Source: Cutibacterium modestum (GTDB lineage Bacteria > Actinomycetota > Actinomycetes > Propionibacteriales > Propionibacteriaceae). Taken from it: DNA of 64,000 nt. The notes under the pieces were generated by a model. That model was not told the origin of the DNA. It did no database searches and was given only the letters and a program-made list of their open reading frames with translations. A program made the translations under genes and the position numbers. Location: assembly GCF_008326345.1 (NCBI RefSeq), contig NZ_BJEN01000001.1, positions 744,001 to 808,000 of the forward strand, read 5' to 3'. Each line of letters begins with the position of its first letter. Position 1 is the stretch's first letter. Of this stretch, positions 55,600 to 64,000 are shown one piece after another.

Positions 55600-56934
55600 T
55601 TAGAGGTGTGGCAGGTAACGATCAAGCTCGAACTGGCTGACCTGCCGGTTGTACTCCTCAAATTCCGCTCTCTTATTGCGCAGGAAGTAGTCATAAACGT
55701 GTTCGCCGAGGGTCCCGGCCACGAGTTCGGACTCCTCCATGCAGCGGATCGCAGCACCCAGACTTTGCGGTAAACGCTTAATACCCAGTGCATGACGCTC
55801 TCGAGCTGACAATTGCCAAACATCGTCGGATGCTTCCTCTGGAAGTGGTAATTCCTTCTCGATGCCATCCAAACCGGCAGCTAGCATTAAAGAATAGGCC
55901 AGATAGGGATTGACGGCAGAATCAATAGAGCGCAATTCCACCCGAGCCGAGGAAGCCTTGTCGGGCTTATACATCGGAATACGGACCAGAGCCGAGCGGT
56001 TATTGCGACCCCAACAAATGTAGTTGGGCGCCTCTCCCCCACCGAAGAGTCGCCGGTAGGAGTTCACCCATTGGTTTGTCACGGCGGTGATCTCCGGAGC
56101 ATGGTGCAAAAGACCGGCGACGAAGTGTTTGGCAACCGGCGACATGCGGGCCTCGTCAGCCGCGTCATAGAAGGCGTTGGTGTCCCCCTCAAAGAGGGAG
56201 ACGTGGGAGTGCATGCCCGATCCTGCGTGATCGGTGAAGGGTTTAGGCATGAAGGTGGCTTTAATCCCCTTGAGGGAAGCGATCTCCCGGATGACCACCC
56301 GGAAAGTCATGATGTTGTCAGCCATCGTCAACGCATCGGCGTAGCGAAGGTCAATTTCATGCTGCCCGGGGGCGGCTTCGTGGTGACTGAACTCCACCGA
56401 GATACCCATCTGTTCCAGGACGTTAATGGCATCGCGACGGAAGTCGGTACCCGCCCCCAAAGTGGTGTGGTCGAAGTAGCCCCCGTTGTCCAGCGCCACG
56501 GGGAACTCTCCGGGATGGTGTTCATCGTTGAGCAGGTAGAATTCGATCTCTGGATGGACATAGAACGTGAAGCCCATGTCGGCGGCACGACCCATCGTCC
56601 TTTTAAGGACGTGACGGGGGTCGGCTGCAGAGGCAGTTCCGTCAGGATTGGTGATATCGCAGAACATCCTGGCGGTACCAGTACCCGAGCGCCATGGCAG
56701 CACTTGGAAGGTAGCCGGGTCGGGGTGGGCCACCATGTCTGCCTCATAGACGCGGGCGTACCCCTCGATAGCTGAGCCGTCGAAGCCCACCCCCTCAGCG
56801 AAAGCTCCCTCGACTTCAGCTGGGGCGATGGCAACGGACTTCAAGGATCCCAAAACGTCGGTGAACCACAGTCTCACGAAGCGGATGTTGCGTTCCTCCA
56901 TGGAACGCAGGACAAATTCAGTCTGCCTGTTCAC
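55600..56934 (-). CDS. glnA2: Glutamine synthetase-like GlnA2
   Basis: 444 residues, near the usual GlnA2 length. GS motifs are present: EIEFYLLNDEHHPGEFP, KPFTDHAGSGMHSHVSLFE, NRSALVRIPMYKP and VELRSIDSAVNPYLAYSLML. At the place of the adenylylation Tyr it has Trp373 (DDVWQLSARER), so GlnE control is not expected. In mycobacteria glnA2 is non-essential. Some actinobacterial GlnA-like enzymes act on polyamines, so true glutamine synthetase activity is likely but not proven. GTG 56934 is preferred; an upstream extension to 57006 is not conserved-looking. Confidence 0.9.
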   Translation of the reverse strand: MNRQTEFVLRSMEERNIRFVRLWFTDVLGSLKSVAIAPAEVEGAFAEGVGFDGSAIEGYARVYEADMVAHPDPATFQVLPWRSGTGTARMFCDITNPDGTASAADPRHVLKRTMGRAADMGFTFYVHPEIEFYLLNDEHHPGEFPVALDNGGYFDHTTLGAGTDFRRDAINVLEQMGISVEFSHHEAAPGQHEIDLRYADALTMADNIMTFRVVIREIASLKGIKATFMPKPFTDHAGSGMHSHVSLFEGDTNAFYDAADEARMSPVAKHFVAGLLHHAPEITAVTNQWVNSYRRLFGGGEAPNYICWGRNNRSALVRIPMYKPDKASSARVELRSIDSAVNPYLAYSLMLAAGLDGIEKELPLPEEASDDVWQLSARERHALGIKRLPQSLGAAIRCMEESELVAGTLGEHVYDYFLRNKRAEFEEYNRQVSQFELDRYLPHL

Positions 56935-57004
56935 TCTTCCAGTGTGCCTGTGGTGTGTTTCGAGCGGGTAACAGGGTTGAGACTGGCTTCTGTAGACTGC
57001 TGAC

Positions 57005-57874
57005 ATGGCTTCGGGTCCTCAAGCGGGGTGGTATCGAGACCCTGACGGCACCCCGGATCGCTATCGCTGGTTTGACGGCGAGCGATGGACCGATCGCACT
57101 ACTACTTCCCCCGATCCCGCCCCACAGCAAGGCGGAGAAGGCCGACGTGGACTTGACGGCGGTCGCAGCTCGGAATGGTTCTGGGCAATCATCATCGTCA
57201 TTCTCGTCGTCACTGTTGTTGCTGCGTTCGTCTTACATCGAGGCACATCTCAAGATCACAACGCTGAGCCTGATCTCAACTCGTCATCTCCGACGGTCTC
57301 AGCCTGGAATGAGAAGTCGAACACCCCGTCTGCCAGTTCCTCAGCCGTCACCTGCCCGCAAGGTCAACATCCCGGAAATCAGGGCTCCAATGACGGCCGT
57401 CTGCATGGCGGTGGGGTCTCGGTGGAGTCCATCCCGAACTGGCGTCACGAAAACCTTACCCTGCCATGGGTCATGGGACAGTCAGCACAGATCGACGACG
57501 TCTATCCCGGCTGGATGAGTGTGTCGGGAGTTGGCGGCTTGCCGGTTGCCGAGGGGTTCTCTAATCCTCAGACGGCCGCATCCATGATGATGGATTGCTT
57601 CGCCAGCTCCGACTATTACATGGGATATACAGGAGAAAGGGAAATCCGCTCACAAGCCCTGACCATCGGTGGCCATCCGGCATGGTGGAAGCGCAGTGAG
57701 GTCTACGTCTCACTGCCTAACCTACCGCAGGTGCGAGGCGATGTTGTTGACGTCGTAGTCGTCAACACCGGCCAAACCGACTTCCTCGGGATGCACTTCA
57801 ATTCCGCCACGATCGGGGATTCCGCCCGTCAGGCTTTGGTCGATCACGCCCGGGAATCTCTCAAAGTGGATTGA
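57005..57874 (+). CDS. DUF2510 membrane-anchored secreted protein
   Basis: 289 residues. An N-terminal DUF2510 motif (AGWYRDPDGTPDRYRWFDGE, about 7-28) is followed by a Gly/Arg-rich stretch, one helix (WFWAIIIVILVVTVVAAFVL, about 59-78), a Ser/Asn-rich linker and an external domain of about 170 residues with two or three cysteines. DUF2510 modules often sit at the cytoplasmic end of membrane proteins in Actinobacteria; their role is unknown. TAGACT at 56993-56998 lies 6 nt before the ATG with no ribosome site, so leaderless translation is likely. Confidence 0.75.
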   Translation: MASGPQAGWYRDPDGTPDRYRWFDGERWTDRTTTSPDPAPQQGGEGRRGLDGGRSSEWFWAIIIVILVVTVVAAFVLHRGTSQDHNAEPDLNSSSPTVSAWNEKSNTPSASSSAVTCPQGQHPGNQGSNDGRLHGGGVSVESIPNWRHENLTLPWVMGQSAQIDDVYPGWMSVSGVGGLPVAEGFSNPQTAASMMMDCFASSDYYMGYTGEREIRSQALTIGGHPAWWKRSEVYVSLPNLPQVRGDVVDVVVVNTGQTDFLGMHFNSATIGDSARQALVDHARESLKVD

Positions 57875-57878
57875 CGGT

Positions 57879-58076
57879 CTAGTCGTCGCCGTCATCGTCG
57901 TCATTGAAGCGTGGATCGTTGTCCCAGGCAGCGTTGCGCGCTGCCACCGTGTCTAGTGCCTCGGCTGCCGCCTGAGGAGTCGGGTAGGGGCCAAGATGGT
58001 CGGCCGCCCTACACTCCCCAGCTCCCTCGACGGCGTGGTGCTTAAGGCACCAGAAGTATTCGCCCTGATCGGCCAC
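57879..58076 (-). CDS. Small conserved acidic protein
   Basis: 65 residues starting at a GTG that has GAGGGGG upstream. It shows EYFWCLKHHAVEGAGECRA followed by DHLGPYPTPQAAAEALDTVA, and ends in a run of Asp. The Cys/His pattern could bind a metal. Small proteins of this kind are widespread in Actinobacteria, without assigned function. It converges with the DUF2510 gene and is divergent from the FtsX-like pseudogene. Confidence 0.65.
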   Translation of the reverse strand: MADQGEYFWCLKHHAVEGAGECRAADHLGPYPTPQAAAEALDTVAARNAAWDNDPRFNDDDDGDD

Positions 58077-58111
58077 AACATCCCCCTCATCTGGCTCGAT
58101 ATCATCCTAAG

Positions 58112-59528
58112 GTGACTCAGTCTCTTCTTACCTGCGGAGCCAGATTGACCCTGAAGATTGCCATTAACTCCGTAGCTAGGGGCGCCGCGTCGTGGCTAGC
58201 CCTCATCATCACCTCGGCGGTGCTCATGGTGGTTCTGACGCTGAGCATTGGCCTCATCGTCGCTGGCGCAAGTGCTCGGGGGGAGATTCAAGAAGCCTAT
58301 GTCTCGATGGGTGGGGTTGCTCTGGGATTCACGGTGCTGACGGGGCTTATCTCTTTCCGACTCGTCGTGAGTACCTGCGTCAGACTGCAACGCCAGGATG
58401 TAGCGCTGTGGCAGATCGCCGGGGTTTTGCCAACTGCGGCACTGGCAATCATGATTGTCGAGATTTTCCTCGTCACCATCGTTTCAGCGCTCCTCGGAGG
58501 GCTGACCGCAATGGTCCTGTGGCCGGAATACACCCACTTCGTTGACGACAGCGGACTGCCTCACAGTGATGTTCTGACCGGTCCGCTACCTCTGGTGGCA
58601 ATGGTCATCGGAATAGCGACAACGGCTGGAGTCAGTCTGCTCTCTGGAGTGAGATCAGCCAAGAAGGTCGTCCGCGAAGACCTCGTTAGTGCCTCCCAGT
58701 CGGGGATTCCTCCCAGCACGACCGTTGGCGCCAAAATCACTACTGCGATTGCAGCCATCGTGCTGGTGGCTGGAACGGTGACGCTGTACCTGGTGATCGG
58801 ACATGCGGATCGGATATCGGACCCTGAGCAGTTGAATGAGGTCCTCACCTCCTATCCAGGGATGGGCCTGCTGAACTGCTTGCTGTTCGCGGTGGTTTCC
58901 CGTCCGCTCGTGCGCGCCCTGACGGCAGTCTTACGGGGCATCCCCCTGGGAACGCCTGGGTTTCTCGCGACTCGCGAGGCCAGTGCCAGGCCAGCACTCA
59001 CGCGTGCCCTCGTCGTTCCCATCACTCTGGCAGCTGCGGCCGTGGGGGTCATGTCCAGCTGGATCCATGAACTGACATGGGTCATGGACACACTGGCGCC
59101 AGAGTCGGGATCCGTGTCAGCTCCGCCTCGACAACTCTTTTTACTACTTGGTGGACCTGTTGTCGTCGTGTGTGTGCGCAGCTGCCATCATCTTCGCCAC
59201 GGCCTCCCACCGTCGGCGCGACAATGCCCTGCTGATGGTGTCGGGAGCCGCCACCCGCGACGTTATAGTCAAGGTCATCGTTGAAGCAGCGGTATATACC
59301 GTCGTCTGCTTGCTGTGTTCTTACACCATCGTCATTGCTAACGACGTCGCCATGGCCACAGCCTTGTCGGCCGGACCGGTGGGTTCAGTCCCAGTTTTAG
59401 TTCCCGGATGGTCTAGTGCCGCAGTTGTCGTATTCGGAGTCGTTCTTACCGTCACCATGCTCTTTATCATCACCGCAGCCGGAATGCGCAGGGAGCCCGT
59501 CAGTGTCATCCTCGGAGCACGTTCATGA
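58112..59528 (+). pseudogene. FtsX-like ABC permease, frameshifted
   Basis: A permease of about 470 residues with a four-plus-four helix FtsX layout is split by a frame change at a run of five T (59138-59142). With four T the frame would read RQLFYYLVDLLSSCVCAAAI and continue to the stop at 59526. As written, the first frame ends at 59284 after about 30 unrelated residues. The downstream ATPase overlaps the restored stop by 4 bp, so the pair formed an operon. Either a real mutation, a slippage switch or a sequencing error. The transporter would belong to the MacB/LolCDE class of exporters. Confidence 0.8.
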
Positions 59529-60241
59529 CACCTCTCATTAGCGCAACCGGCGTGCGTAAGGGATTTGGTCGGGGTTCCCAGCGTATGGAGGTCCTCAAAG
59601 GCGTTGACCTGGACGTCCATCCCGGAGAGTTCGTCACCATTGTCGGGTCTTCGGGAGCAGGTAAGTCGACTTTGCTGTATTGCCTGTGTGGCCTCAGATC
59701 TGCCGACCAGGGCCAGATTCTCCTGGCTGGTAACGACATCAGCTCGGCAAGCAAGACCCATCTGGCACGAATCAGACGCGACCATGTCGGATTCATCTTC
59801 CAGGACCTCAACCTCATCAGTTCGCTGAGTGTGCGCGACAACGTCGCCCTATCTGCCCGTCTCGCGCGGAGGAAGCCCCGCAAAGGCGAGATCCTGCGCG
59901 CTCTGGAAACTGTCGGGCTGAGCTCGTGCGCTCGCAAATACCCCAGTCAGCTGTCAGGAGGGCAACGGCAGCGGGTGGCCATCGCTCGGTTTCTCATCCG
60001 CCGACCCCATGTGATGTTCGCTGACGAACCCACCGGGTCTCTCGACGTTAGTGCCAGAGACACCATCCTCGAGTTACTGCGACGCACGGTCACCGAATCA
60101 ACAGCGCTCGTCATGGTGACCCATGATCTTGATATCGCAGCAACCGCCGACCGCGTGATCGTGCTCGCCAACGGATGCAACGATCGGACGCTGACGCGCC
60201 CGACAGCAGCGGAGATCTTTGACGCCCTACATCGCTCTTAA
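59525..60241 (+). CDS. ABC transporter ATP-binding protein (LolD/MacB type)
   Basis: 238 residues with Walker [10 protein letters not shown], signature [15 protein letters not shown], Walker [13 protein letters not shown] and H-loop MVTHD. The Q-loop reads FIFQDLNLI. It pairs with the FtsX-like permease just upstream, whose gene is frameshifted, so the ATPase may currently lack its partner. The ATG overlaps the permease stop (ATGA). Confidence 0.9.
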   Translation: MTPLISATGVRKGFGRGSQRMEVLKGVDLDVHPGEFVTIVGSSGAGKSTLLYCLCGLRSADQGQILLAGNDISSASKTHLARIRRDHVGFIFQDLNLISSLSVRDNVALSARLARRKPRKGEILRALETVGLSSCARKYPSQLSGGQRQRVAIARFLIRRPHVMFADEPTGSLDVSARDTILELLRRTVTESTALVMVTHDLDIAATADRVIVLANGCNDRTLTRPTAAEIFDALHRS

Positions 60242-60317
60242 CGCATACTTGGAGCTCATTGACGCCATCAACCGTCGGAAAACAAGGAAACGTCCACAGA
60301 ACCTACACTGGATCGAT

Positions 60318-61172
60318 GTGAATGCCATCAAGCCGTATCCTCAGAGTCCTCGTCGTCACGTCCCCGGCAACATTGCCCGTCCGCCTTATGTTGGCCTGGG
60401 CGACGTTCCGGAAACCTATGACGGCTCCCACGTGCAGTCGGCCGAGACGATCACTGCCATGGAAGAGGCCGGCCGGATTGCTTGTGGTGCCATGCACGAG
60501 GCCGGAAAAGCCGTGGCACCCGGAGTCACCACTGACGAGCTCGATCGCATCGCCCACGAATATATGTGCGATCACGGCGCCTACCCGTCGACCCTCGACT
60601 ACCGCAATTACCCTAAATCTTGTTGCACCAGCGTCAATGAAGTCATTTGCCACGGCATCCCCGATTCTCGGCCGCTAGAAGATGGTGACATCGTCAAGAT
60701 CGACGTCACGGCGTATAAGAACGGTGTGCATGGCGACAATTGCTACACCTTCGGTTGTGGCAACGTTGACCAGGCATCCCTTGACCTGATCGAGCACACC
60801 CAGCAGGCGATGAACCGGGCGATCAAGGCTGTCAAGCCCGGTCGCTCAATCTCCATCATTGGTCGCATCATCGAGAACTACGCCAAGCGCTTCAGCTATG
60901 GCGTAGTGCGTGATTACACCGGCCACGGCGTCCACAGCGCCTTCCATTCCGGTCTCATCGTTTTCCACTATGACGAGCCGCACTATGACGTCACCCTTGA
61001 AGAAGGCATGACGCTGACCATCGAGCCGATGCTCACCCTGGGAGACCAGTCCAACCATCAATGGGATGACGGCTGGACAGTCCTCACCAATGATGGTTCC
61101 CGGTGCGCCCAATTCGAACAGACCCTCGTCGTCGAAAAGAACGGAGCGCGCATCCTCACCACCCTGGACTGA
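60318..61172 (+). CDS. map: Methionine aminopeptidase, type I
   Basis: 284 residues, the longer actinobacterial MetAP-Ic type with an N-terminal extension holding a PxxP-like SH3-binding segment. Metal ligands are visible in [37 protein letters not shown] and AQFEQTLVV. It removes initiator Met from nascent proteins. The GTG at 60318 lies 8 nt after a -10-like TACACT (60304-60309) without a ribosome site, pointing to leaderless expression. The frame is open upstream to 60219, but that part overlaps the ATPase gene. Confidence 0.93.
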   Translation: MNAIKPYPQSPRRHVPGNIARPPYVGLGDVPETYDGSHVQSAETITAMEEAGRIACGAMHEAGKAVAPGVTTDELDRIAHEYMCDHGAYPSTLDYRNYPKSCCTSVNEVICHGIPDSRPLEDGDIVKIDVTAYKNGVHGDNCYTFGCGNVDQASLDLIEHTQQAMNRAIKAVKPGRSISIIGRIIENYAKRFSYGVVRDYTGHGVHSAFHSGLIVFHYDEPHYDVTLEEGMTLTIEPMLTLGDQSNHQWDDGWTVLTNDGSRCAQFEQTLVVEKNGARILTTLD

Positions 61173-61178
61173 CAAGCC

Positions 61179-61452
61179 TCACCGTTTGGCGGCCACCCGG
61201 GCTCGGCGAGCTCGCTGTATCGCCGGGTCAGAGTCGGGAACGACACCCACCAGGGAGCGGAAGTATTCCTCCCGTAGATGCGAGAGCACTTCAGGAGTTG
61301 GCCCCTGCTCGACGATGCGGCCTCGACTGAGGACCACAATGCGGGCTGCGATCTGCTCAACGACTGTCAAGTCGTGCGAGACAAGCAAGCAAACCCCAAT
61401 TCGGCCTGCAAGCTACGCAACTTGGCTTGCACCGACACAGTGAAGTGGTACG
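61179..61452 (-). pseudogene. C-terminal remnant of an oligopeptide-type ABC ATPase (DppF/OppF)
   Basis: The translated fragment LVSHDLTVVEQIAARIVVLS, then RGRIVEQGPTPEVLSHLREE, is the H-loop and tail of an Opp/Dpp ATPase. A second frame just upstream gives VSVQAKLRSLQAELG, which would join with one extra G in the GGGG run near 61393. The Walker A, signature and Walker B parts are missing, so the gene is both truncated and frameshifted. No permease or binding-protein gene is adjacent. Confidence 0.7.
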
Positions 61453-61802
61453 TATCTCAACGGCAACGACGCATTCGCATGCCCATGCGCTGCCTCCCCC
61501 AAGGTATGGCCCGGTCTGATGGCACCTCGCACCTACGAGTCACCCAGCCAGCACGATGACCATATCATTATGCGAGATATAAGATCACATGTCGTGCAGT
61601 CGGGGCAATCGTTGATCGCGTCATATCGTTACGGGACCCTCGATCGTTTTCGTCAGCCAGCAGGGCGCGGAAGATGATCCAGCGGCGCCGGAGAAATCCC
61701 GATGGCGTAGTCTTTCTATCGGACTTGTCGGACGAAGGGGTGGGAGGCGCCATCCCGATTCCCACCACGCGGTCGGAACGAACGACACCACTGGAGGTCA
61801 CT
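61453..61802. other. Spacer upstream of cstA
   Basis: About 350 bp without a recognisable gene. It should hold the cstA promoter. GGAGG at 61793-61797 is the cstA ribosome site. Confidence 0.4.
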
Positions 61803-64000
61803 GTGGACACCGCCCCACCCCGTACGTACAACGACTCGGACATTCCCGAAGGTATGCCTGCCGTCAGCCTGTCGGACGAAGAGCGCACCCGTCAGCGACG
61901 ATGGACGCCACTGCGCGTGACGATCTGGATCCTCATCTCCGCGGTCGCCGGGCTGGGCTGGTGGATGCTCGCCGTGCGACGTGGCGAAACGGTTAACGGC
62001 ATCTGGTTCGTCTTCGCGGCCATCGGTTCGTATTTCATCGGCTACCGGTTCTACGCCAAGTACATTCAGGACAAGCTCGTCCATCCCGACGACAGCCGCG
62101 CCACCCCGGCCGAGTATGACTACAATGGCCGGGACTTCGCCCCCACGGATCGCCGCATCCTATACGGCCACCACTTCGCCGCCATCGCTGGCGCTGGCCC
62201 CCTCGTCGGCCCGGTGCTCTCGGCCCAGATGGGTTACCTCCCAAGCACGATCTGGATTATCGTCGGCGTCATCTTGGCAGGCGCCGTCCAGGATTACCTT
62301 GTTCTCGTCATCTCGATGAGACGCGGCGGACGGTCCCTCGGTCAGATGGCCAAAGACGAGTTGGGTCGCTTCGGAGGCATCGCTGCGCTTATCGCCACCT
62401 TGACAATCATGCTCATCATCGTGGCTATCCTGGCTATGGTCGTGGTCAACTCCCTGGCGGCTTCATCGTGGGGGGTGTGGAGCGTCGGCTTGACCATCCC
62501 AATCGCCCTGCTCATGGGCTTCTACCTGCGGTATCTGCGCCCGGGCAAAGTACTTGAAGTCTCGATCATCGGCATCGTTCTGCTCGTGCTGGCGATCGCA
62601 TCAGGGGCCTGGATCGAGAACACCGCCGTTGCTAGTGCCCTCCATCTAAGCAAGCCGTTTTTGGCCTGGGCCATCATCATCTACGGATTCATCGCCGCAG
62701 TACTCCCCGTATGGATGCTGCTGGCTCCCCGTGACTACTTGTCCACTTTTATGAAGGTCGGCGTGATCGCGATGTTGGCGATATCGATCGTCATCGTCCG
62801 CCCGGTCATCAGCGTGCCAGCAATGACGGTCTACACCACCAACGGAGCAGGCCCGGTTTTCTCCGGAAAACTCTTCCCCTTCCTCTTCGTAACTATCGCG
62901 TGTGGAGCGCTATCGGGATTCCACGCCACGATCTCCTCTGGAACCACCCCAAAGCTCATCGAAAAGGAATCCCAGGCACGTCTCATCGGCTATGGCGGCA
63001 TGCTCATGGAGTCCTTTGTAGCAATCATGGCTCTGGTGGCCGCCCTATCGGTGGACCGGGGCATTTACTTCGCTATGAATTCCCCAGCCGGTGCGACCGG
63101 AAATACCGTCAAGTCCGCCGTTGCTTACGTCAATTCTTTGGGCTTGTCGGGTGTGCACGCCAACGCCAACGCACTAACGACAACAGCCAAGCTCGTCGGC
63201 GAAACATCGATCGTCAGTCGAACCGGTGGCGCCCCCACCCTGGCTGTTGGTCTAGCGACGATCATGCACAAGATCTTTGGTGGCGAGGCCATGATGAGCT
63301 TCTGGTACCACTTCGCGATCATGTTTGAGGCCCTGTTCATCCTCACCTCGGTCGACGCTGGCACTCGCGTCGCCCGGTTCATGCTCTCCGATGCGCTGGG
63401 TAACTTCTGGCCCCGACTTAAGACCACTCGTGGAAAGTTGGCTCCTGGCTGACCACCGCAACCATGGTGGCTGGCTGGGGCTCGATCCTCCTCATGGGCG
63501 TCACCGATCCGTTGGGAGGCATCAACACCCTCTTCCCACTCTTCGGCATCGCTAACCAACTATTGGCAGCTGTCGCCCTGTCGATCTGCTTGGTGGTCTT
63601 TGCCCGAGCGGGCCATACGTGGCGGCTACTCATCATCTTCGTACCGATGCTCTTCACCGCCATCATCACGGTTTACGGATCCTGGCTGAAGATCTTCTCC
63701 CCCGATCCGAAGATCGGTTACTGGGCCAATCACATGACGTACAAGCGGGCCATCGCTGCCGGCAAGTCGTCGTTGGGACAAGCCAAGAACATCGAGGACA
63801 TGCACACCGTCGTCGGCAATACAGCCATCCAGGGAACGATGTCAATCATCTTCGTCGTCTGTGCCCTCATCGTCATGATCGTGGCCTGTATTCGCACCGT
63901 CCAAGCACTGCATGGCCGCAACATTATCGACACCGAGGATCCAGCCAAGGCCTCCAAGATCTTTGCTCCCAGTGGTCTCATGCCCACCAAGGCCGAGAAA
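61803..64000 (+). pseudogene. cstA: Carbon starvation protein CstA (peptide/pyruvate transporter), frameshifted and cut by the window end
   Basis: The predicted product is a CstA-family transporter with many helices. Features include GSYFIGYRFYAKYIQ, YGHHFAAIAGAGPLVGPVL, GAVQDYLVLVISMRRGGRS, CGALSGFHATISSGTTPK and LTSVDAGTRVARFMLSD. The frame breaks at 63422-63423: NFWPRLK is followed by an early stop at 63450, while the +1 frame continues HSWKVGSWLTTATMVAGW to the window end. One G after CTTAAG would restore it. CstA proteins import peptides or pyruvate under starvation. GTG 61803 has GGAGG at ideal spacing; upstream in-frame ATG 61674 has none. Confidence 0.82.

Noticed and set aside
56071..56775. 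234-codon plus-strand open frame
   Set aside because: Antisense to glnA2, which carries all glutamine synthetase motifs.
1..64000. CRISPR arrays, tRNA/rRNA genes, intact insertion sequences
   Set aside because: No spaced direct repeats, no tRNA T-loop or anticodon arm patterns outside coding regions, and no transposase frames with terminal repeats were seen by eye; a dedicated scan was not possible.

Overview
The window looks like chromosomal DNA of a high-GC actinobacterium. Gene content points to Cutibacterium (Propionibacterium) acnes or a very close relative. The evidence is a CAMP-factor gene beside a sialic-acid transporter and two sialidases, an aa3-type oxidase cluster, a GlnA1/GlnA2/GlnE nitrogen set, and actinobacterial markers (PspA/PspAA, DUF3043, DUF4191, DUF2510, GuaB1). 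The species call rests on recognised protein families, not on a database search.

Layout. 0-0.6 kb: 3' end of qcrB. 0.7-3.2 kb: alkyltransferase-like protein, GuaB1 and an atypical SDR. 3.2-7.6 kb: a decaying locus with a frameshifted I36-type inhibitor gene and an ATPase/FtsX transporter pair. 7.7-11.2 kb (minus): ctaC-ctaD-ctaF and erpA. 11.4-14.1 kb: pspA-pspAA and small membrane proteins. 14.2-17.3 kb: pepA and sucB, then a 42-bp perfect palindrome. 17.4-23.5 kb: lipB, a CopD/CtaG fusion, a copper P-type ATPase and lipA. 23.5-32.3 kb: host-interaction island (CAMP factor, NanT, two sialidases) flanked by degraded genes. 32.5-36.3 kb: DUF4191, ABC-F and a GT87-like enzyme. 36.4-44.1 kb: remnants of an iron-uptake-like locus, a broken GH84 hexosaminidase, and a split GlcNAc/glucose-family PTS with a GntR regulator and dre-like operators. 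44.2-46.4 kb: DedA, GT4 and RDD proteins. 46.5-57 kb: glnA1, lipoprotein, NIF3-like, ThrE, glnE and glnA2. 57-64 kb: DUF2510 protein, a frameshifted FtsX/ATPase pair, methionine aminopeptidase, an ABC remnant and a frameshifted cstA that runs off the window.

How the genes work together. Three themes stand out. (1) Aerobic respiration and copper: QcrB, CtaC/D/F, a CtaG-like assembly protein and CopA. The CtaG-CopA pair sits inside the lipoate operon, whose product modifies the SucB lipoyl domain encoded just upstream. (2) Host glycan use: sialidases release sialic acid, NanT imports it, and a nearby PTS with DasR/NagR-like sites should import amino sugar. The GH84 enzyme that could feed the PTS is broken here. 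(3) Nitrogen: GlnA1 keeps the adenylylated Tyr used by GlnE, whereas GlnA2 has Trp there.

The most distinctive property is the number of broken genes: at least five with a single clear lesion, plus several older remnants. They lie mostly in transport and glycan or peptide-uptake functions. Several lesions are at short homopolymers or tandem repeats, so strain-specific decay, phase variation and sequencing error all need to be separated. I did not find one clearly novel multi-gene system. No tRNA, rRNA, CRISPR array or intact insertion sequence was recognised.
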